Assembly: GCA_012036325.1 (NCBI GenBank)
Contig: JAAUPC010000048.1
Location: forward strand, 1 to 14,662
DNA length: 14,662 nt
Source: Paracoccaceae bacterium
GTDB lineage: Bacteria; Pseudomonadota; Alphaproteobacteria; Rhodobacterales; Rhodobacteraceae
Direction of reading: 5' to 3'
Part shown: piece after piece, positions 5,437 to 13,370 of the stretch
How positions within the stretch are numbered: the stretch's first letter is position 1
Layout: each line of letters begins with the position of its first letter
The notes under the pieces: model-generated
Told to the model about the DNA's origin: nothing
What the model saw: the letters and a program-made list of their open reading frames with translations, nothing else
Databases searched by the model: none
Program-made: the position numbers and the translations under genes

Positions 5437-7620
5437 TCAGGCCGCGGCCTTCTGGCCCCCGAAGCGGCCGTAGAAGGTTTCCCCCTTCTCGGCCATCTCC
5501 CGCAACAGCGCGGGCGCGTGGAAGCGCGGGCCGAACTGGGCGGTCAGGCTGCGGCAGATATCCACCGCGCGGGTAGCCCCGATGATGTCCAGCCAGCTGA
5601 ACGGCCCGCCCGACCATGGCGCAAAGCCCCAGCCGAGGATCGCGCCCACGTCGCCTTCGCGGATATCGGTCAACACACCCTCTTCCAGCGCCCGCACCGC
5701 CTCCAGCACCTGGGCAAACAGCAACCGGTGCTGCACATCCGTCAGGCTGGGCTGCACCTTGTCCAAAGGATAGCGCGCCTCAAGCCCCTCCCACAGACCC
5801 AGCCGCTCCCCCTTGTCGTCATAGGCGTAAAAGCCGGACTTCGACTTCCGCCCCAGCCGGCCCTGATCGGCCAGCCAGAACAGGACCTTGTCCACCGCCT
5901 CATCCGGATACTCCGCGCCCATGGCCTGCTTCGTGGCCTTAGCAATCTTCACCCCCAGGTCGATGGAGGTTTCATCCACCAGTTGCAACGGCCCCAAGGG
6001 CATGCCCACCAGCTTGGCCGCATTCTCGATCAGCGCCGGTTCCACCCCTTCGGCAACCATGCGGATGCCTTCGTTGAGGTAGGGAATGATGCAGCGGTTG
6101 GCATAGAAGAACCGCGCGTCGTTCACGACGATCGGCGTCTTCCGGATCTGCCGCACGAAATCCAGCGCCTTGGCCACCGCCACATCGCCGGTCTTCTTGC
6201 CCCGGATGATCTCGACCAGGTTCATTTTGTCGACCGGGCTGAAGAAGTGGATGCCGATGAAGCTCTCCGCCTGCGACGACGCCCCGGCAAGGCCCGAGAT
6301 CGGCAGGGTGGAGGTGTTCGTCGCATAGATCGCATCCGTCGCGGCCTCGACCTTGGCGGTCACCTCGGCCTTCACCTTTGGGTCCTCGAACACGGCTTCC
6401 ACCACCAGATCGCAACCCTTCAGCGCCGCGTAATCGGTCGTCGCGAGGATCCGCCCCAGCACCTCCTCCTTCTTCGCCGCCGTCACCTTGCCGCGCTTCA
6501 TCCCCTTGTCGAGGATGCCTTCCGAATGCGCGCGGCCCCGGTCTGCCGCGTCCTGCGTGCTGTCGATCAGCACCACCTCGATCCCGGCATTCGCGCTGAC
6601 ATAGGCGATCCCCGCCCCCATCATCCCAGCCCCGATGATGCCCAGCTTCTTCACCGACTGGTCAGGGGCTTCAGGCCGGTTGGCACCCTTTTCCAGCGCT
6701 TCCTTGTTGATGAAAAGGCTACGGATCATCGCGGTGGACGAAGGGTTCATCAGGACAGAGGTAAAATGCCGCGCCTCGATCTTCAGCGCCGTGTCAAAGG
6801 GCACCAAAGCCCCTTCATAGACGGCACCCAACAGCGCCTTGGCGGCCGGATACACCCCCATCGTCTTGCCATGCACCATGGCGCTTGCGCCGACAAACGT
6901 GGGGAAGCCGGGGGCGGAATAGGGCGCACCGCCCGGCATCTTGTAGCCCTTGGCATCCCAGGGCTTGACCAGATCAGCCTCGGTCGCCGTCAGCACCCAT
7001 TCCTTGGCGCGGGCCAAAAGGGCCTCAGGCGCCACAACCTCATCAATCAAACCGGCAGATTTGGCGGACTTCGGGTCCGACAGTTTCCCCTCCAGCAGGA
7101 ACGGTGCCGCCATCATCGCGCCCAGCTTGCGCGACAGGCGCGTGGTGCCGCCAGCGCCCGGGAAGATGCCGACCATGATTTCCGGCAAACCGATCTTGGC
7201 CTTGGGATTGTCCGCCGCAATGATCCGGTGGCACGAGAGGGGCAACTCCAGCCCGATCCCCAGCGCGGTGCCCGGCAGGGCGGCGACAATCGGCTTGCCG
7301 CCCTTGAGTGTCTTCGGGTCCATCCCCGCGCGTTCGATCTTGCGCAAGACCTTGTGCATGGTCATCACGCCGTCAAAGATCGCCTCTGCGCCGCCGGCTC
7401 GCATCCGGGCGATGACGTTCAGGTCCATCCCCCCGGCGAAATCCTTCTTGCCGCTGGTAAGGATGATCCCCTTCACCCCGGCATCGGCCAGCGCCTGATC
7501 AACCAGGTCGGACAAGAGACCGAACGCCTCGGTCGACATCACATTCATCGACTTTGCCGCCACATCCCAGGTGATGGTGGCGACGCCATCGGCATCGGTC
7601 GTCATGGTGAAATCGGTCAT
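5437..7620 (-). CDS. fadJ: bifunctional enoyl-CoA hydratase / 3-hydroxyacyl-CoA dehydrogenase (FadB/FadJ family)
   Basis: This 727-residue multifunctional beta-oxidation alpha subunit hydrates trans-2-enoyl-CoA and oxidises the L-3-hydroxyacyl-CoA with NAD+. The N-terminal crotonase domain (~1-190) shows oxyanion-hole segments and both catalytic glutamates, E125 (GIGLE) and E147 (GLPE, before GIFPGAGGT). The Rossmann domain starts at KLGIIGAGMMGAGIAY (325-340), with ATNTST at 433-438. The dehydrogenase catalytic residues are H458 (HFFSPV; the family often has HFFNP), E470 and N508. The C-terminal domain ends in AAA. An AAGGAGG site lies 7 bases before ATG 7620, whose A is shared with the stop of the upstream cupin gene. 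It is the last gene of the operon and should work with the thiolase encoded upstream. FadB versus FadJ cannot be settled from sequence alone. Confidence 0.93.
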   Translation of the reverse strand: MTDFTMTTDADGVATITWDVAAKSMNVMSTEAFGLLSDLVDQALADAGVKGIILTSGKKDFAGGMDLNVIARMRAGGAEAIFDGVMTMHKVLRKIERAGMDPKTLKGGKPIVAALPGTALGIGLELPLSCHRIIAADNPKAKIGLPEIMVGIFPGAGGTTRLSRKLGAMMAAPFLLEGKLSDPKSAKSAGLIDEVVAPEALLARAKEWVLTATEADLVKPWDAKGYKMPGGAPYSAPGFPTFVGASAMVHGKTMGVYPAAKALLGAVYEGALVPFDTALKIEARHFTSVLMNPSSTAMIRSLFINKEALEKGANRPEAPDQSVKKLGIIGAGMMGAGIAYVSANAGIEVVLIDSTQDAADRGRAHSEGILDKGMKRGKVTAAKKEEVLGRILATTDYAALKGCDLVVEAVFEDPKVKAEVTAKVEAATDAIYATNTSTLPISGLAGASSQAESFIGIHFFSPVDKMNLVEIIRGKKTGDVAVAKALDFVRQIRKTPIVVNDARFFYANRCIIPYLNEGIRMVAEGVEPALIENAAKLVGMPLGPLQLVDETSIDLGVKIAKATKQAMGAEYPDEAVDKVLFWLADQGRLGRKSKSGFYAYDDKGERLGLWEGLEARYPLDKVQPSLTDVQHRLLFAQVLEAVRALEEGVLTDIREGDVGAILGWGFAPWSGGPFSWLDIIGATRAVDICRSLTAQFGPRFHAPALLREMAEKGETFYGRFGGQKAAA

Positions 7621-8090
7621 CAGTTTTCCTCCTTGCGGTGGGGCGTGCCGTCGCGGTGCAGATAGCGCCGCGCAGCCCCGTCTTTTTCAGTAATCAGGTC
7701 ATGATCGGTGTAGTGGATCCGGTCCTGCTGGCTGCGGGTGCCGATCACCAGATACCGCGCCGGGGCGTCGGATCGGTTGTCCAGCCGGTGGCCGACCGCG
7801 TTCCCCGCAGGCCAGGCCGCCCCATCGCCGGGGCCAAGGGTGGTTTCGGTCGCTTCAACCAGCACCACCTCACCCGCCAGCATCAGGATCATCTCATCCT
7901 CGGCCTCATGCCAATGTCGGTGGCCCGAGGGTGACCCCGGCGGCAGCTCTTCGACAAAAGCGCCGAACTGCGTTAGCCCGCCGGGATCAGACATCAGCTG
8001 ATAGCGGTAAGGGCCTGGATGATCGTTGATGACGGGATGCACATAACCCGTTTCATCCTGCCAGTCGGGAAGGCTGACTTTCGGCATCAA
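7620..8090 (-). CDS. cupin-domain protein
   Basis: This 156-residue single-domain cupin is of unknown substrate. Cupin motif 1 is clear: H57, H59, H61 and E66 in GHRHWHEAEDEM, followed by MLAGEV. Motif 2 follows as GPGDGAAWPAGNAVGH (residues 86-101, H101 the likely fourth metal ligand). A metal site is therefore expected, but the family includes enzymes, isomerases and small-molecule sensors, so no reaction can be named. Its TGA overlaps the ATG of the fadJ-like gene by one base. The 28-base gap to the upstream 153-aa gene indicates shared transcription. The link to fatty-acid breakdown rests on operon position only. Confidence 0.8.
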   Translation of the reverse strand: MMPKVSLPDWQDETGYVHPVINDHPGPYRYQLMSDPGGLTQFGAFVEELPPGSPSGHRHWHEAEDEMILMLAGEVVLVEATETTLGPGDGAAWPAGNAVGHRLDNRSDAPARYLVIGTRSQQDRIHYTDHDLITEKDGAARRYLHRDGTPHRKEEN

Positions 8091-8118
8091 CTCACCCCCA
8101 GCGGGGCTGCATCACGCC

Positions 8119-8580
8119 TCAGGCCGTCAGCGCCAGGGCCGCGAACTGCGGCTTCATCTCGGGCATCGACAGCCGCAGATACTGGATCATCTCGATGCGC
8201 AACGCCTGATCTTGGACCGAGCAGAAGTAGACCGCCGATGACACGCGCCCGCCCTCGGCCCCGGGCGAAAGTTCGTGCCAGTCCACCCAGACGCGAAAGC
8301 GCCCGGCGCGCGGCAGGTCCACCGCCGTCACATCCGGCTGCAAATGGGTGATGCCCCGCTCCAGCATGACCTTGCGTTGCAGGGCCAGCATGGCGCGGCT
8401 TTCTTCCTTGCTGCGCACGATCACCCGGGTGGACAAAAGGTCCACCGGCAAGGGAAAGCTGTAATCCTTCACCAGATCGTCCAGCGCGCCCGCCATCAGG
8501 CAATCGGCCCGGCGACGCATCTCGGCGATGATTTGTGAATAGGTCACGGCAGCGGCCACCAATCCAGTTTGAACCAGCAT
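8119..8580 (-). CDS. conserved hypothetical protein, possibly NTF2/SnoaL-like
   Basis: This 153-residue protein is one I cannot assign firmly. An N-terminal helix (TYSQIIAEMRRRADCLMAGA) precedes DYSFPLPVDL and a strand TRVIVRSKEE. Next come a helix ALQRKVMLERGI, the paired strands RFRVWVDWHELS and SSAVYFCSVQDQ, and a closing IEMIQYLRLSMPEM. This order of helices followed by a curved sheet resembles NTF2/SnoaL-like cone folds, which often bind hydrophobic ligands; that is inference from layout. No catalytic motif is evident. ATG 8580 is used, with AAGG close upstream; GTG 8547 (TYSQ start) is an alternative. A stem-loop covers the ribosome binding site of the first choice. The 134-base gap from the thiolase gene is the longest in the operon. 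Confidence 0.65.
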   Translation of the reverse strand: MLVQTGLVAAAVTYSQIIAEMRRRADCLMAGALDDLVKDYSFPLPVDLLSTRVIVRSKEESRAMLALQRKVMLERGITHLQPDVTAVDLPRAGRFRVWVDWHELSPGAEGGRVSSAVYFCSVQDQALRIEMIQYLRLSMPEMKPQFAALALTA

Positions 8581-8584
8581 TCAC

Positions 8585-8604
8585 CTTGGGAGAATCAGCC
8601 CAAG
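8585..8604 (-). promoter_or_regulatory. stem-loop overlapping the ribosome binding site of the 153-aa gene
   Basis: On the - strand CTTGGG (8604-8599) pairs with CCCAAG (8590-8585) around an 8-base loop. The 3' arm overlaps the AAGG just before ATG 8580, so the folded RNA would hide the only visible ribosome binding site. This is predicted pairing only, six base pairs long. Confidence 0.3.
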
Positions 8605-8714
8605 CCCGACGTAGAAAAACGACATACCATATTCTTATGGCGACATCATGGCGGCCTTGCACGGGCCGCATGGCCTGGCGATGATCTGCTGTGCGGGCGC
8701 TGGGGCGCATCCGG

Positions 8715-9926
8715 TCACACCCGCTCGATGATGGTGGCCGCACCCATTCCGCTGGCGATGCAAAGGGTTGCCAGCCCCATCGCCTTGTCCTGACGCTCCA
8801 GCTCATCCAGAAGCGCGCCGATGATGATCGCCCCGGTGGCCCCCAGCGGGTGGCCCATGGCAATGGACCCGCCGTTGACGTTCACCAGCGCCGGATCAAC
8901 GTCAAACGCCTGCTGGAAGCGCAGCACGACCGCGGCGAAGGCCTCATTCACTTCAAAGAGGTCAATGTCGCCGATGGAAAGACCGCTGTCTTCCAAGATC
9001 TTCTGCGTCGCCGGAACCGGGCCGGTCAGCATGATCGTGGGGTCGGTCCCGATCTTCGCCGTTGCACGAATGCGGGCGCGGGGCTTCAGCCCATGCGCCC
9101 GGCCAAACTCGGCATCGCCAATCAGCAGCGCCGCCGCCCCATCGACGATCCCGCTGGAGTTTCCGGCGTGGTGGATGTGATGGATCCGCTCCAGATGCGG
9201 ATACTTCAGCATCGCCACCTTGTCGAACCCGGGCATCGCCTCACCCATATCCTTGAAAGCGGGCTTCAGGGCCCCCAGCACCTGCATGTCGGTGCCGGGG
9301 CGAATGTATTCGTCGCGGTCAAGAATGGTCAGGCCGTTCTGGTCCTTGATCGTCAGCACCGACTTGGCAAACCGCCCTTCCGCCCAGGCCTGCACCGCCC
9401 TGCGCTGGGATTCCACGGCCAAGGCATCGGCGTCATCGCGGGTAAAGCCGTATTCGGTGGCGATGATATCGGCAGAAATGCCCTGAGGGACAAAGTAGGT
9501 CTTCATCGCCAGCCCCGGATCAACGGCAATCGCCGCCCCGTCGCTGCCCATGGCGACGCGCCCCATCATCTCAACCCCGCCGGCGATATAGCCGTGCCCC
9601 GCACCGCCCTTCACCTGGTTCGCGGCCAGGTTCACAGCCTCCATTCCGCTGGCACAGAACCGGTTGATCGCCAGGCCCGGGATCCGTTCATCAAGGTCCG
9701 ACGCCAGCACGGCCGAGCGTGCCAGACACCCACCCTGCTCCCCCACTTGCGTGACGTTCCCCCAGATCACATCCTCAACCGCGTGACCTTCCAGCCCATT
9801 CCGCTCCTTCACCGCGTTCAGCACCTTTGCCGACAGCGCCACCGCCGTCAGTTCGTGCAAGGACCCATCGGGGCGGCCCTTGCCACGCGGGGAACGGACG
9901 GCGTCGTAGATGAAAGCGTCAGTCAT
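8715..9926 (-). CDS. fadA: acetyl-CoA C-acyltransferase (3-ketoacyl-CoA thiolase)
   Basis: This 403-residue thiolase cleaves 3-ketoacyl-CoA with CoA to acetyl-CoA and a shortened acyl-CoA, the last step of each beta-oxidation round. All three catalytic signatures are present: nucleophile Cys91 in NRFCASGMEAV, His359 in GHPLGATG (preceded by NVNGGSIAM), and the acid/base Cys389 in LATLCIASGMGAA. The VNEAFA motif is also visible. Length and motifs fit the degradative FadA/FadI branch and the related acetyl-CoA acetyltransferases; the operon context favours beta-oxidation. AGGAG lies before ATG 9926, and 10 bases separate it from the GST-like gene. Confidence 0.94.
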   Translation of the reverse strand: MTDAFIYDAVRSPRGKGRPDGSLHELTAVALSAKVLNAVKERNGLEGHAVEDVIWGNVTQVGEQGGCLARSAVLASDLDERIPGLAINRFCASGMEAVNLAANQVKGGAGHGYIAGGVEMMGRVAMGSDGAAIAVDPGLAMKTYFVPQGISADIIATEYGFTRDDADALAVESQRRAVQAWAEGRFAKSVLTIKDQNGLTILDRDEYIRPGTDMQVLGALKPAFKDMGEAMPGFDKVAMLKYPHLERIHHIHHAGNSSGIVDGAAALLIGDAEFGRAHGLKPRARIRATAKIGTDPTIMLTGPVPATQKILEDSGLSIGDIDLFEVNEAFAAVVLRFQQAFDVDPALVNVNGGSIAMGHPLGATGAIIIGALLDELERQDKAMGLATLCIASGMGAATIIERV

Positions 9927-9936
9927 GGTGGTCTCC

Positions 9937-10575
9937 TCAGGTTGCGGGGAAGGCCCGCTGCATCAGGTCATAGGGGTGTTTCCAGCCGGGCAGGGCCGCG
10001 ACGCGGTCTAGCCAGCGGTCGATATGGGGCCAATCCTTGCGGTCAAAACCGTAGGGTTCGGGGTAGTAAAGGTAGCCGCAAAGCGACAGGTCCGCGATGG
10101 TCACCGCCTCACCCGCCACCCAGTTCCGGCCCGCCAGATGGTCGTTCAGCACCGTGTAGCTGGCCTTCAGCCGCCCCTGCAGGAAGGGGATCACGCCTTC
10201 GGGCCGCTTGTCCGGGGCCAGGAAATTCATCAGGAACCGGGTCGTTCCGATCTGCGTCGACAGCTTGTGATTGTCCCAAAACAGCCAGCGCAACACCTCA
10301 CGCCGTTCCGCCGCTGACCGCCCGCCCAGCTTGCCGGTCTTGGAGCTGATGTAGTCCAGGATCACCCCCGACTGCGTCAGCGTGGTGTCGCCATCCACCA
10401 GCACCGGCACTTCGCCCATCTCGTTGATGGCCTTGAACGCAGGGCTGCGCGCCCCGCCGTTGAAGAAGTCGACGAAGACCGGCTCCCAGTCCAGATCGGT
10501 CATCACCAGCGCCAAAGCGCATTTATAGGCGTTGCCGCTTTCGCCAAAGCAGTACAGTTTCAAAGGCTCGGTCAT
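9937..10575 (-). CDS. glutathione S-transferase family protein
   Basis: This 212-residue protein has the two-domain GST layout. The N-terminal thioredoxin-like domain starts at LKLYCFGESGNAYKCALAL, with Ser13 at the usual catalytic position. Cis-proline P57 lies in GEVPVLVDGD, and the glutathione gamma-glutamyl contact Q68-S69 in TLTQSGVILDYI. The helical C-terminal domain includes GEAVTIADLSLCGYLYY, the family's N-capping / hydrophobic-staple region. A role in conjugating or isomerising an intermediate or in detoxification is possible; the substrate is unknown. The gene is in the fatty-acid operon, 10 bases before fadA and 30 after the 70-aa gene, so co-expression is expected. Confidence 0.85.
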   Translation of the reverse strand: MTEPLKLYCFGESGNAYKCALALVMTDLDWEPVFVDFFNGGARSPAFKAINEMGEVPVLVDGDTTLTQSGVILDYISSKTGKLGGRSAAERREVLRWLFWDNHKLSTQIGTTRFLMNFLAPDKRPEGVIPFLQGRLKASYTVLNDHLAGRNWVAGEAVTIADLSLCGYLYYPEPYGFDRKDWPHIDRWLDRVAALPGWKHPYDLMQRAFPAT

Positions 10576-10605
10576 CAGATTGGCCCCTCCTCGGGCCGTC
10601 CGGCA

Positions 10606-10818
10606 TCAGGTCTTGCGCGCCTCAAGGTCCTTGTGGAACTCCATCAGCCGCGCCGCCAGTTCATCGCCGTCCACCACAGCCGCCAGGTTTTCGAAAAGGA
10701 AGGACAGCGCCTCCCCTTCCTCAAGCCGGGTATCGGCTGAAAACCGCCGCAGCGCGCGATAACCCTCCTCGGTCATCGCGGTGGCAAAGCGTCGGGTCAG
10801 GCGCGGGCGTCGGGTCAT
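10606..10818 (-). CDS. small conserved hypothetical protein, possibly ribbon-helix-helix-like
   Basis: This 70-residue basic protein has a short strand-like segment RRFATAMTEEG, a helix YRALRRFSADT, a turn, then a helix GEALSFLFENLAAVV and a C-terminal helix ARLMEFHKDLEARK. The strand-helix-helix order is that of ribbon-helix-helix DNA-binding proteins, but no residue signature confirms DNA binding. It lies 5 bases after the stop of the acyl-CoA dehydrogenase gene and 30 before the GST-like gene, firmly inside the operon. That position and the clean start argue it is real. It might be an operon-specific regulator or an enzyme accessory subunit. Confidence 0.6.
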   Translation of the reverse strand: MTRRPRLTRRFATAMTEEGYRALRRFSADTRLEEGEALSFLFENLAAVVDGDELAARLMEFHKDLEARKT

Positions 10819-10823
10819 CGGCG

Positions 10824-12595
10824 TCAGAACGCATCCGCCGTCAGCGCCATCACCGTCTCCGCCCCGGTCTCGATCCGCGCCAGATGCATCCCGCAGGCCG
10901 GCAACTGCCGCGCCATGTAGAACCGGCCCGTCGCGATCTTCGCCTCATAAAAGGCGCGGTCGGTCGCCCCGGCATCCAAGGCCGCATAGGCCGCTGCCGC
11001 CATCCGCACCCACATCAGGCCCAGGCAGACATGCCCCATCATGTGCATGAAATCGTTTGAGCCTGCGAGGGCTGCATTCGGGGTCTTCATCTGACCCATG
11101 AAATACATGCCCGCCGCTTGCAGCTGCTTCGACGCAACCTTCAGGGGCTCCACCAACCCCTTCATCCGGTCGTCGCCCTCATGCGCCTTGATCTCAGCCT
11201 TCACGAGGTCAAAGAACGCCATCACATGCTTGCCGCCGTCCGAGGCAAGCTTGCGCCCCACCAGATCCAGCGCCTGCACGCCATTGGCGCCTTCATAGAT
11301 CATCGCAATCCGGGCATCGCGGGCAAACTGCGACATGCCCCACTCTTCGATATAACCATGCCCGCCAAACACCTGCTGGGCCTGCACCGCCATGTCAAAG
11401 CCCTTGTCGGTCTGGAACCCCTTGATGACCGGGGTCAAAAGGCCAATCAGCCCATCCGCCGCCGCATCATGGTTGCGGCTGTGCCGGTCAATCAACGTGG
11501 CCCCCCAGAAGGTGAAGGCCCGCGCACCTTCGACAAAGCTTTTCTGCTCCATCAGGTTGCGGCGAATGTCGGGGTGCACGATCAAGGGGTCGGCCGGACC
11601 GCTCGGATTTTCAACTCCGGTCACCGCACGGCCCTGCAACCGGTCCTTGGCATAGGCCAAAGCGTTCTGATAGGCGCCTCGGCCACGGCATAGCCTTGCA
11701 GGCCCACGCCCAAGCGTGCCTCGTTCATCATCGTGAACATGGCGCGCATGCCCTTGTGCAGATCGCCCAAAAGCCAGCCGGTCGCCCCGTCATAGTTCAT
11801 CACGCAAGTGGCGTTGGCGTGGATGCCCATCTTCTCTTCGATCTTGCCGACCGACACCGCGTTGCGCGCGCCAAGGCTGCCATCGTCGTTGACCATCACC
11901 TTGGGCACGATGAAAAGGGAAATCCCCTTCGTCCCCTCACCGCCGCCCGGGGCCTTGGCCAAGACCAGATGCACGATGTTGTCGGCAAGGTCATGGTCGC
12001 CAGCCGAGATGAAAATCTTCTGCCCGGTGATCCTGTAGCTGCCATCGGCCTGCGGGTCGGCCTTGGTGCGCATCATGCCAAGGTCCGTGCCGCAATGCGG
12101 CTCGGTCAGGTTCATCGTGCCGGTCCATTCGCAGGACACCATCTTGGGCAGCCAGCGCGCCTTTTGGTCATCCGTGCCATGCGCCAGGATCGCGCTGACA
12201 GCCCCATGGGTCAGGCCCTGATACATGTTGAAGGCCATGTTGGCCGACACGAAGGTCTCATTCACCGCCGTGTGCATCAGATAGGGCAGGCCCTGACCGC
12301 CGAACTCCTCCGGCGCGTCAAGGGCCATCCAGCCGCCCTCCCGCAAGGTATCAAACGCCGCCTTGAAGCCTTCGGGCGTGCGGACGATGCCGTTTTCCAG
12401 CCGACAACCTTCCTTGTCGCCCGGCGCGTTCAGTGGCGTCAGGATGTCCTCGGCCACCTTGGCCGCCTCTTCCAGCACCGCCCCGGTAAAGCCTGCGTCC
12501 AGATCGACATAGCCGGGAATATCGGCTTCGCTGATCTTCAGAACCTCATGCATCAAGAACTGCATGTCTTTGACGGGGGCGGTATAGCTGGGCAT
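10824..12595 (-). pseudogene. acyl-CoA dehydrogenase (C-terminal-domain type) split by a one-base frameshift
   Basis: Joined, this is a ~590-residue FAD-dependent acyl-CoA dehydrogenase of the large subfamily with an extra C-terminal domain (the subfamily that also includes DmdC), catalysing the first oxidation of acyl-CoA. The upstream frame (from ATG 12595) carries the N-terminal domain, EEFGGQGLPYL (96-106) and the FAD-contact signature MNLTEPHCGTDLG (161-173). It then leaves the expected sequence after GYAVAEA (residue 307). The second frame takes over with YQNALAYAKDRLQGRAV and keeps the catalytic glutamate region GGHGYIEEWGM, RDARI and YEGANGVQAL. One G is missing in what should be GCGGCC, near 11673-11678. 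Both halves are otherwise well preserved, so sequence error or a very recent mutation is likely. As written, the first fragment lacks the catalytic base. Confidence 0.9.
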
Positions 12596-12627
12596 CGGGT
12601 GTCGTCCTTTCCTGTCTTGATCGGCTC

Positions 12628-13098
12628 TTATTCGGCCGCGTGCGAGGGGGCCGTCCCCCGCTGTGTTGCAGTGTTCGTCGCCGAAGCCGCGAGTTCGGCC
12701 TTCAGATCGGCAATCGCCACATCCAGTTCGGCGCGCTGCGCCTCCATGATGGCAAGGCGTTCGCGGGCAATCTCGCAGGCGCGCTGGCGTTGCGCCGCGT
12801 CAGACCCATCGCGGTCGTAAAGGTCCAGTGTCTGGCGAATGTCTTCCAGGCTGAAGCCAAAGCGCTTGCCGCGCAGGATCAGCGTCAGCCGCGCCCGGTC
12901 GCGCCGGGTGAAAAGCCGTCGCGTGCCTTCACGGATCGGGCTCAGCAGCTCCTTCGCTTCGTAAAAGCGCAGGGTCCGTGGCGTCACGTCATAAGCGGCA
13001 CACATCTCACGGATGGTCATCACTTCTGCCTTTGCGGCGGGGTTGCGGGTCATGGCAGAGGCCTCTGGCACTGCCGGTGTCTGGTCTGGTCGTGTCAT
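12628..13098 (-). CDS. MerR-family transcriptional regulator heading the beta-oxidation operon
   Basis: This is a 156-residue regulator. The MerR winged helix-turn-helix begins at MTIREMCAAYDVTPRTLRFY (27-46), followed by ELLSPIREGTRRLFTRRD and LILRGKRFGFSLEDIR (76-91). A coiled-coil dimer helix follows, rich in REREL-type heptads (about 104-137), and the tail is Ala/Thr-rich. There is no cysteine cluster for metal sensing, so it belongs with the metabolite-type MerR proteins such as LiuR, which control acyl-CoA and branched-chain amino-acid breakdown in proteobacteria. It is 32 bases upstream of the acyl-CoA dehydrogenase gene. The start is uncertain: ATG 13098 lacks a clear ribosome binding site, while ATG 13053 has AGAGG 8 bases upstream and gives an N-terminus like that of the paralogue at 13464-13862. 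Confidence 0.88.
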   Translation of the reverse strand: MTRPDQTPAVPEASAMTRNPAAKAEVMTIREMCAAYDVTPRTLRFYEAKELLSPIREGTRRLFTRRDRARLTLILRGKRFGFSLEDIRQTLDLYDRDGSDAAQRQRACEIARERLAIMEAQRAELDVAIADLKAELAASATNTATQRGTAPSHAAE

Positions 13099-13153
13099 CT
13101 TGAACTCATGAAGGGGTGTCTACGTCGCGGCGTGACATGCGCACCCAAGGGGA

Positions 13154-13184
13154 ACATTACCAGAGAGCTTGACGTTAACGTCAG
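13154..13184 (-). promoter_or_regulatory. candidate MerR-type promoter with a 19-base spacer
   Basis: On the - strand CTGACG (13184-13179; 4 of 6 matches to TTGACA) and TAATGT (13159-13154; 3 of 6 to TATAAT) are 19 bases apart. MerR regulators typically act on promoters with long 19-20 base spacers. The TGACGT dyad overlaps the -35 and spacer. The hexamers are weak, so this is tentative. Transcription would begin about 50 bases before ATG 13098. Confidence 0.4.
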
Positions 13185-13222
13185 CGTAACGTCACGTCAT
13201 GAATTCCCTTGACGTGAAGTCA
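13170..13222. promoter_or_regulatory. operator cluster: five TGACGT / ACGTCA half-sites
   Basis: A perfect 14-base dyad, TGACGTTAACGTCA, lies at 13170-13183. Further ACGTCA copies are at 13189-13194 and 13194-13199, and TGACGT is at 13210-13215. Segments 13189-13199 and 13210-13220 form a second inverted repeat (10 of 11 pairs, 10-base spacer). Five half-sites in about 50 bases just upstream of the merR gene indicate an operator, most simply for that regulator itself. LiuR-type sites, as I recall, are palindromes with ACGTnnACGT-like cores, which would fit. Confidence 0.7.
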
Positions 13223-13281
13223 GCCATGGCCCGGCAGCGCGGGCTGGGTCCTTCGGGAAAACGGCAGGGGGTTCCTGACTG

Positions 13282-13329
13282 GCCAGCCCCAGTGCCAGCC
13301 CCAGTGCCAGCCCCAGTGCCAGCCCCGAT
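13282..13329. repeat. 12-base tandem repeat, four copies
   Basis: The unit GCCAGCCCCAGT occurs three times exactly (13282-13293, 13294-13305, 13306-13317). A fourth copy, GCCAGCCCCGAT at 13318-13329, is altered at three of the last three bases. It lies in non-coding DNA between the two merR genes and is a slippage-prone minisatellite. Confidence 0.85.
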
Positions 13330-13370
13330 GCCGGGCCGAAATCAGGCCAGAACCGGGGCAAATTGACACC

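Noticed and set aside
5407..7665. 752-codon open frame on the + strand
   Set aside because: It lies antisense to the motif-complete fadJ-like gene; its Arg/His/Gln-rich composition is what GC-rich codon bias yields on the opposite strand.
8691..10349. 552-codon + strand open frame
   Set aside because: It is antisense to fadA and the GST-like gene, both with full catalytic signatures; no ribosome binding site or family resemblance.
11696..12820. 374-codon + strand open frame
   Set aside because: It is a shadow of the acyl-CoA dehydrogenase on the opposite strand.
12981..12992. GCGTCACGTC-like matches inside both merR genes (also near 13793)
   Set aside because: They encode the conserved DVTPR residues of the helix-turn-helix, so similarity to the operator half-sites is explained by protein coding.
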